Source of the DNA: Flavobacterium agricola
GTDB lineage: Bacteria > Bacteroidota > Bacteroidia > Flavobacteriales > Flavobacteriaceae
Assembly (NCBI RefSeq): GCF_025919725.1
Contig: NZ_CP081495.1
Location: forward strand, 620,001 to 684,000
Length of the DNA: 64,000 nt
Direction of reading: 5' to 3'
Of the stretch, positions 59,371 to 64,000 are shown piece after piece; position 1 is the first letter of the stretch; each line of letters opens with the position of its first letter. A program made the position numbers and the translations under genes. The notes under the pieces were generated by a model. That model was not told the DNA's origin and did not search any database. It worked only from the letters and a program-made list of their open reading frames with translations.

Positions 59371-60227
59371 ATGAACATTAATGATCTGAAATTATTTATG
59401 GCGGTTGCTTTTCATGGTAATTTTACCAAAGCTGCAGAAGCGTCTTATACTGTACAATCGAATGTAACAGCAAGGATAAAAAGTCTGGAAGAAGAGTTTG
59501 ATACGAAATTGTTTTTGAGAACTTCTAGAAAGGTTGAACTTACCTCAGAAGGGGAGACACTACTACATTATTCCAAGCAAATTATTAACTTAATTGAAGA
59601 GGCAAAAATATCCATCGGAAAAAACGACATAGTTAATGGTCAAATTAAAATAGGCTTTCTAGAAACTACAATGGCTCATAAAGGACCTAGCATTGTCCAC
59701 GAAATGGCTGACAAATTTCCTCTGATTGATCTTCATTTAACTTCAAGTATGCGTGATACGCTAATTGATAGCGTGTTAAACTACAAATTAGACGCAGCAT
59801 TTATACCGCGCCGGTATACAACGAAGAGCTGAAACAGATTCATGTTAATGACGAGCGTATTGTCGCCGTAACGCCAATCTTTGTTAAAAATCTCGAAGAT
59901 TTGCTAGAACAACCTCTTATGAAAGCAATTGTGTTTGATCAAGGTTGCTTTTTCAGAGCTCGATTGGAAGCTTGGCTGATAAGCCATAACATTATGAATT
60001 ATCATAAAACGGTCATTAACTCCATAGAAGGAGTTGTCAATTTCATAGAATCTGGAATTGGTTTTAGCTTTCTGCCTGAAGAAATTGTATCAACCTTTTA
60101 TAGTGGAAGGAAAATTAAAACACATGCTTTACCTAAAGAAATTGGGGCTGTCAAAAACGCCCTAATCTATCGTAAAGAGAGTGTATCCTCTCCTGTGCTC
60201 AAAGCGTTTATTAGTCTGTTTACATAA
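59371..60227 (+). pseudogene. LysR-family regulator, frameshifted
   Basis: The reading frame starts M-N-I-N-D-L-K-L-F-M-A-V-A-F-H-G-N-F-T-K-A-A-E-A, a normal LysR HTH, and runs to L-D-A-A-F-I. At 59803-59808 one base appears missing: frame 1 goes on to P-R-R-Y-T-T-K-S and stops, while the other frame gives the expected A-P-V-Y-N-E-E-L-K-Q-I-H-V and runs to the end (F-E-S-G-I-G-F-S-F-L-P region). It is divergent from the secreted hydrolase, its likely target. Decay or sequence error cannot be told apart here. Confidence 0.85.
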
Positions 60228-60805
60228 TGAAATCTTGTAAAATGTATGATATACTGAAGAACCATATCGAAAAAATTATTTCCCTTACAGATTCCGAATT
60301 TGAATTTGTAGCTTCTTTGTTCACTCCAAAAGTCTATAAAAAAGGACAGTTCATCTTCCACGAAGGAGAGTATCTTACTAAGAATTTCTTTGTATGTAAA
60401 GGCTTATTAAAGCTTGTATATAATGATTCCGATGCGCGCGAACATATTGTTTCTTTTGCTATGGAGGATTGGTGGGAAACTGATTTTGAAGCATTTTATA
60501 CACAGAAAAAAACAACCATGTCACTCATATGTCTAGAAGATACGGATGTATTATTTATTACCTATGATGACTACAAACATCTCTGCAATGCCTTGCCCAA
60601 AATAGAACATTTCTTTTTGGAAAAAGCGTACTTTGGATTTATCGCCGCACAAAAACGAATTCTTTCCGCCCTTACCTTGAACACTGCGGAGCGTTATCGT
60701 CAGCTGATCGAACGATATCCTAACTTAATCCAACGGGTACCCAAATCTCAATTGGCGGCTTATCTGGGTGTTTCTCGAGAAACATTAAGCAGGATATCGA
60801 TCTAA
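60227..60805 (+). CDS. Crp/Fnr-family transcriptional regulator
   Basis: 192 residues (187 from the ATG at 60242). The cNMP-binding-like roll (Y-K-K-G-Q-F-I-F-H-E-G-E, F-V-C-K-G-L-L-K-L-V-Y) is followed by a C-terminal HTH Q-L-A-A-Y-L-G-V-S-R-E-T-L-S-R-I. The ATG overlaps the lysR stop (TAATG), so translation is coupled to lysR, which matters because lysR is frameshifted. It is a paralogue of the gene at 53764. Two palindromes lie downstream, before mdaB. Confidence 0.88.
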   Translation: MKSCKMYDILKNHIEKIISLTDSEFEFVASLFTPKVYKKGQFIFHEGEYLTKNFFVCKGLLKLVYNDSDAREHIVSFAMEDWWETDFEAFYTQKKTTMSLICLEDTDVLFITYDDYKHLCNALPKIEHFFLEKAYFGFIAAQKRILSALTLNTAERYRQLIERYPNLIQRVPKSQLAAYLGVSRETLSRISI

Positions 60806-60896
60806 AATCCAATCCATTAGCTTTTCTCGACAGCTCACAACTCATTCCCTCTATATAGCCTACTGTTTTTCTTTATTGCATATTTAAACTTCAACG

Positions 60897-60912
60897 TGTG
60901 ACATACATCACT
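60897..60912. promoter_or_regulatory. CRP-like palindrome upstream of mdaB-like gene
   Basis: TGTGA-N6-TCACT matches the enterobacterial CRP consensus TGTGA-N6-TCACA at nine of ten positions. The factor that binds it in this genome is unknown. Confidence 0.5.
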
Positions 60913-60920
60913 CCATAATT

Positions 60921-60934
60921 GTGATTTAGATCAA
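60921..60934. promoter_or_regulatory. FNR-like palindrome upstream of mdaB-like gene
   Basis: GTGAT-TTAG-ATCAA differs from the FNR consensus TTGAT-N4-ATCAA at one base. Its centre is 30.5 bp before the -7 element, again the class II activation position. Confidence 0.6.
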
Positions 60935-60957
60935 CAGGGAGTGTCAAAATTGGAAAC

Positions 60958-60965
60958 TAACTTTG
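60958..60965 (+). promoter_or_regulatory. -7 promoter element upstream of the MdaB-like gene
   Basis: TAACTTTG matches TAnnTTTG. No good -33 TTG is present, fitting an activator-dependent promoter. Confidence 0.55.
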
Positions 60966-61106
60966 CACTAAGCAATTAAAAACGAAAAAAGGATTCCTCT
61001 GTAAGGTAAAATGAAGAAAATAAGAAAACTTATTTAAATAGCAGTTTCTACAAATTGAATAGGAAAAGTACGGAGTAAAACGATATCTGATTTTAAAAGC
61101 ATTACT

Positions 61107-61745
61107 ATGTTAAACATATTTATTATTAACGGTGGCCAAATTTTTGGAACTTCAAGTGGACAATTAAACAAAAAACTGGCCGAAATTACAGCTAATTTCA
61201 TGAGTAGCAATGGTTTCAATGTTCGTACTTCTGACATCAACTACGAATATGATGAACTTGTAGAACTCGAAAATTTCCTTTGGGCTGATATTACCATTTG
61301 GCATGTACCTATTTGGTGGTTTCAACTACCACATAGATTAAAAGAATATATGGATGTGGTTTTTAAAAACGGAGAAGGGAGGCTTTATGAAAGCGATGGC
61401 CGCACAAGAAATGATCCTCAATTAAATTACGGTAGAGGTGGGTTGCTTCATTCTAAAAAATATTTGATAACAACTAGTTGGAATGCACCGAAAGGAGCAT
61501 TTACAATTAAAGGTGAAATCATGGACCAAACCTCGGTAGATGATGGTGTTTTATTTGGTTTTCATAGGGCAATGGAATTCTTGGGATTATCGAGGCTTAA
61601 CGGATTTCATTTTTATGACGTTCTTAAAAATATGGATAAAGAACGCTTCGAAGAGTATAAGAATCAATATATAGAGCACCTTAATCGAACACTAAAAAAA
61701 GAGATTTTATTGGTTAGTAACCCTATTGATGGTAAAAACACTTAG
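61107..61745 (+). CDS. mdaB: MdaB-type NAD(P)H-dependent quinone reductase
   Basis: 212 residues, same fold and motifs as the gene at 10701: I-I-N-G-G-Q-I-F-G-T-S-S-G-Q-L-N, W-A-D-I-T-I-W-H-V-P-I-W-W-F-Q-L-P-H-R-L-K-E-Y, T-T-S-W-N-A-P-K-G-A-F and G-V-L-F-G-F-H. About ten residues are added at the C-terminus. It lies in a co-directional run with a nitroreductase and RidA, with putative Crp/Fnr sites upstream. Confidence 0.88.
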   Translation: MLNIFIINGGQIFGTSSGQLNKKLAEITANFMSSNGFNVRTSDINYEYDELVELENFLWADITIWHVPIWWFQLPHRLKEYMDVVFKNGEGRLYESDGRTRNDPQLNYGRGGLLHSKKYLITTSWNAPKGAFTIKGEIMDQTSVDDGVLFGFHRAMEFLGLSRLNGFHFYDVLKNMDKERFEEYKNQYIEHLNRTLKKEILLVSNPIDGKNT

Positions 61746-61887
61746 CCAACGCACTCACCATATTGAGAGTCCCACTTTACTTCTTTTTGACTTTACAGCT
61801 CGAACAATGCACTGTATAGGGTGTAAAAAAGCTCTTACTATTTGGTTTAGCACAACAATTAAAAAAACAACTTAAAATTTACATACA

Positions 61888-62517
61888 ATGAGATTATTAG
61901 ATGATTTAAAATGGCGGTATGCCACCAAAAAATTTAGTAGCAAAAAAGTTTCAAATGAAGATATAGAAACTATAGTTGAAGCCATCAACCTTTCTGCTTC
62001 ATCATTGGGAATGCAAACCTACAGAGTTTTTGTGATCGAAGATCAAGCGTTAAAGAAGAGACTCGGTGAGGGGTCTTTTAATACGCAAATAGGTGAATCT
62101 TCTCATCTATTGGTGTTTGCCGCTTTCGGATCCATTAGTCAAGAGATGATTGATGATTATATTACATTTTTCGCTTATGAAAGAGAACAGCCTGTCGAGG
62201 AATTAGCAGAGTTTAAACACGCCATTTGTAATTTTCTTTTGCCTCGTAGCGATGAAGAAAATTTCACATGGTCAAGTAAGCAAGCTTATATTGGCCTTGG
62301 AACTGCTCTAATTGCTGCCGCAAACCTAAAGATAGACGCTACGCCTATGGAAGGCTTTGATGCCGATAAGTTTGATAACTTATTAGAATTAAGGGATAAA
62401 AACTTGAAGAGTGTAGTATTGCTTGCCTTGGGTTATCGTGATCAAGAAAGAGATTTCTTAGCGAACCTTAAAAAGGTAAGAGTCCCAAATGAAGAGTTTG
62501 CTATTACTATTAAATAA
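61888..62517 (+). CDS. NAD(P)H-dependent nitroreductase-family oxidoreductase
   Basis: 209 residues. L-L-D-D-L-K-W-R-Y-A-T-K-K-F-S at the start, A-S-S-L-G-M-Q-T-Y-R-V (FMN), S-K-Q-A-Y-I-G-L-G-T-A-L-I-A-A-A and T-P-M-E-G-F-D match the gene at 51612, of which it is a paralogue with a slightly shorter middle. Two-electron reduction of nitro compounds or quinones is expected. It is 140 bp after mdaB. Confidence 0.9.
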   Translation: MRLLDDLKWRYATKKFSSKKVSNEDIETIVEAINLSASSLGMQTYRVFVIEDQALKKRLGEGSFNTQIGESSHLLVFAAFGSISQEMIDDYITFFAYEREQPVEELAEFKHAICNFLLPRSDEENFTWSSKQAYIGLGTALIAAANLKIDATPMEGFDADKFDNLLELRDKNLKSVVLLALGYRDQERDFLANLKKVRVPNEEFAITIK

Positions 62518-62674
62518 TCCGTTTCCCTTCTAAAACCAATCTTTCAATAGTTGTTTATCGAGATGTAATGGACATCTATTCAACCCCACACCACTACACA
62601 ACAACTCACACAATATATGAGGTGCAAAAAAAGAAATCGCTTTTGCATACAGTAAACATAAAAAATAATTAAAA

Positions 62675-63064
62675 ATGGAAAAAAGAGAATTTAGTCCTTG
62701 GACATGGCAGAATGAACGCAGTTATGTACAAGCAGTTGAAGTCAAAAATCCAGAAGGTATATTATATTGTTCCGGGCAGGCCGCTATAGAGCCCAATGGT
62801 ATATCTAGCAATGAAGACATGAAGTCACAGCTTCAAAAAGCAATTTCTAATCTAGAAGAGGTGATATCCTTAGCAGGATATAAGTGTGAAGGCATGGTTC
62901 GATTAAAGGTGTACACGACCTCTATGCAAGATCTTTGGCCACATTTTCATATCCTTCAGGAATGGATAACCCAACATAATATCAGAACAGCTTTGACTGC
63001 CATGGAGGTCAATGTATTGTTTGAAACATTAAAAGTTGAGCTGGAAGCTACAGTTGTCAAATAA
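62675..63064 (+). CDS. RidA/YjgF-family protein lacking the catalytic Arg
   Basis: 129 residues. The Rid fold is recognised from Y-C-S-G-Q-A-A-I (after an N-terminal W-T-W-Q-N-E-R-S), D-M-K-S-Q-L-Q-K-A-I-S-N-L-E-E-V, and the C-terminal strand L-K-V-E-L-E-A-T-V. In RidA enamine/imine deaminases Arg105 sits at A-R-S-C-V-E-V; the same place here is A-L-T-A-M-E-V, so the essential Arg appears replaced by Leu. The protein probably belongs to a non-deaminase subfamily. Confidence 0.82.
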   Translation: MEKREFSPWTWQNERSYVQAVEVKNPEGILYCSGQAAIEPNGISSNEDMKSQLQKAISNLEEVISLAGYKCEGMVRLKVYTTSMQDLWPHFHILQEWITQHNIRTALTAMEVNVLFETLKVELEATVVK

Positions 63065-63471
63065 AAAAGAGAAAACAGTAAACAAAAAAGAAATAAAAGC
63101 AAATGTTTCTGAGCGGCATACAGCGTGAGGGATAGAAGCGACATCCTTTTGCGGTTCTGCAAGATCCGCAAAGATACAGCGGATAGCCCGACCCGCCTGC
63201 ATTTTTTTGATAGCCTGGGCATGGGTGTTAAAATGCAGGCGGTGGCACGCCCAAATCCTATTTTTCGTCCCCAGTACTTATAGTATTTGTCAGTCTTTAT
63301 ACCTAATTATTCCATTAAATATTTAAGATACGACTATGTAATATGCTTACCTTAAGTAGAGTATTTCTTTCGGAGGAAGTGTGTTTTGCGTTTATAGAAT
63401 AAAAATGAAAGACAGGAAGTTGTAATTGACTGTGAGACTCCTAATCACAAAGACCTAAATAACTAATAATA
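63065..63471. other. Intergenic region with a GC-rich repeat element
   Basis: About 407 bp. The part around 63110-63250 is richer in GC than the rest and contains the structured element listed next. The remainder (63250-63471) is AT-rich and shows no ORF or terminator of note. Confidence 0.55.
63110..63252. repeat. Bacteroidota-type intergenic palindromic repeat
   Basis: The left half has AGCGTGAGGGATAGAAGCGA, a TTTGCGG/CCGCAAA hairpin and GCGGATAGCCCGACCC, which resembles intergenic repeats I recall from other flavobacteria. The right half (63190-63244) is a long stem: CCGCCTGCATTTT pairs with AAAATGCAGGCGG around about 27 nt. The CCGCCTG...CAGGCGGTG pattern is shared with 57235-57283. Confidence 0.55.
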
Positions 63472-63816
63472 TCACCTCTCAATAATCTTTTTTCGATGCT
63501 TGATTCCCCATTCGGAAAGGTTGTGGATAATAGGAATTAACATGTCACAATATTCAGTGATTTCGTATTGAATCGTGACAGGGTGTGTGTTCAAGACTGT
63601 ACGTTTGATTAGCAAATTCATCTCCATATCTTTCAGTTCACGGCTTAAAACTTTCCCCGAAATCCCATCTACGTCTCTTAGTATTTCAGAAAATCTCTTT
63701 ACGCCGAAACAGAGAGAAGCGAGGATTGATATTTTCCATTTTCCACTCAACACGTACATTGTATCGTGTACAGCCTGTATCCTTCTGCGAACGTCTGAAC
63801 TATCTATTGTATCCAT
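63472..63816 (-). CDS. HxlR-family winged-helix regulator
   Basis: 114 residues with Y-V-L-S-G-K-W-K-I-S-I-L, R-F-S-E-I-L-R-D-V-D-G-I-S-G-K-V-L-S-R-E-L and I-Q-Y-E-I-T-E-Y-C. The residue 16 before G-K-W is Val instead of Cys; its cysteines are in S-L-C-F-G and E-Y-C-D. It is divergent from a ketopantoate-reductase-like gene at the window edge, with a strong palindrome between them. Confidence 0.9.
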   Translation of the reverse strand: MDTIDSSDVRRRIQAVHDTMYVLSGKWKISILASLCFGVKRFSEILRDVDGISGKVLSRELKDMEMNLLIKRTVLNTHPVTIQYEITEYCDMLIPIIHNLSEWGIKHRKKIIER

Positions 63817-63837
63817 AAACTATCTCTGTTACCTAAA

Positions 63838-63873
63838 TGTCACTGTTACTTTTTGTCATTAAGTGACAAAAGT
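63838..63873. promoter_or_regulatory. HxlR operator between divergent genes
   Basis: ACTTTTTGTCA (63848-63858) and TGACAAAAGT (63864-63873) form a near-perfect palindrome around TTAAG, and an overlapping TGTCAC/GTGACA pair extends it to the left. Confidence 0.6.
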
Positions 63874-63916
63874 ATAAAATTATTTTGGAGATTTGCTACT
63901 GATAAGAGTAAATAAA

Positions 63917-64000
63917 ATGAAAGTATTAATGTTTGGCAGGGGCGTTATTTCGACTCAATATGCTTGGGCACTTGAAAAAGCAGGTCATATCGTAGAGTTT
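63917..64000 (+). CDS. Ketopantoate-reductase-like (PanE/ApbA) protein, N-terminal part
   Basis: Only 28 residues are in the window: K-V-L-M-F-G-R-G-V-I-S-T-Q-Y-A-W-A-L-E-K-A-G-H, the Rossmann start of the 2-dehydropantoate 2-reductase/ApbA family. The G-x-G-x-x-x motif is G-R-G-V-I-S. The rest runs off the edge. It is divergent from HxlR and presumably controlled by it. Confidence 0.7.
   Translation, partial: MKVLMFGRGVISTQYAWALEKAGHIVEF

Larger units (their letters stand above)
60806..61106. other. Intergenic region between Crp/Fnr and the MdaB-like gene
   Basis: About 301 bp. It contains the Crp-like site, the Fnr-like site and the -7 element listed separately. After them a short open frame of eight codons at 61011 (M-K-K-I-R-K-L-I) lies before the mdaB start and could be a leader peptide, but nothing supports its translation. 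Confidence 0.5.

Noticed and set aside
61011..61037. Leader peptide of eight codons before the MdaB-like gene
   Set aside because: Such short frames arise by chance in AT-rich DNA, and there is no hairpin pair or codon bias to suggest attenuation.
62956..63222. Minus-strand open frame of 88 residues across ridA and the repeat element
   Set aside because: It overlaps a recognised gene and a palindromic repeat, and its composition (Leu/Phe/Ser rich) is that of reversed AT-rich coding DNA.

Overview
The window is AT-rich bacterial DNA from a member of the Bacteroidota, almost certainly family Flavobacteriaceae (Flavobacterium/Myroides-like; the genus is not certain). The evidence is a type IX secretion cargo with a type B (CHU_C-like) C-terminus followed by PorP/SprF and OmpA/PD40 genes, a TonB receptor with a carboxypeptidase-regulatory N-terminus, many flavobacterial DUFs (DUF3703, DUF4199, DUF4260, DUF4919), lipobox 'SC' lipoproteins, and promoters with a TAnnTTTG -7 element. 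No rRNA, tRNA or CRISPR array was seen.

1-17 kb: small metabolic and stress genes, many in single-gene units closed by strong hairpin terminators. They include OsmC, alpha/beta hydrolases, isochorismatase, a FUSC transporter, PhyH, DoxD, GNATs, and a LysR/MdaB divergent pair. Two HxlR regulators sit head-to-head with YceI and with an NAD(P)-binding protein. At 3.8-4.3 kb an esterase and an acetyltransferase were joined by a deletion, and both are broken.

17.3-27 kb: a three-gene surface operon. It encodes a 2256-residue repetitive adhesin (11 repeats of about 120 residues, three of them nearly identical at DNA level, and a G9 tract near the 5' end), a PorP/SprF outer-membrane partner and an OmpA-type peptidoglycan-binding partner.

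27-48 kb: housekeeping and envelope genes. These include a peptide deformylase that carries a signal peptide, a CBS-domain transporter, sbcDC (sbcC frameshifted), prfB (normal programmed frameshift plus a second, unexpected frameshift), threonine aldolase, a TonB receptor, ArsC, a CPBP protease, MenE, MscS and a NYN-LOTUS protein. An IS3-family element (about 47.0-48.5 kb) ends this part.

48.5-64 kb: an accessory-looking stress and resistance region. Four more HxlR genes, each divergent from an oxidoreductase-type gene (SDR; SnoaL + nitroreductase; DoxX + pirin; ketopantoate-reductase-like), are interleaved with two Crp/Fnr regulators, a class D beta-lactamase, a secreted hydrolase with a frameshifted LysR partner, MdaB, a second nitroreductase and RidA. 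Across the window six HxlR genes face redox genes, with palindromic or direct-repeat operators between them; this looks like a family of reactive-electrophile/redox sensor modules. Both Crp/Fnr genes are followed by a palindrome placed 29-31 bp before a TAnnTTTG box, as expected for activator-dependent promoters.

Three unexplained frameshifts (sbcC, prfB, lysR) could be sequence errors or real decay. prfB is essential, so at least that one is suspect.
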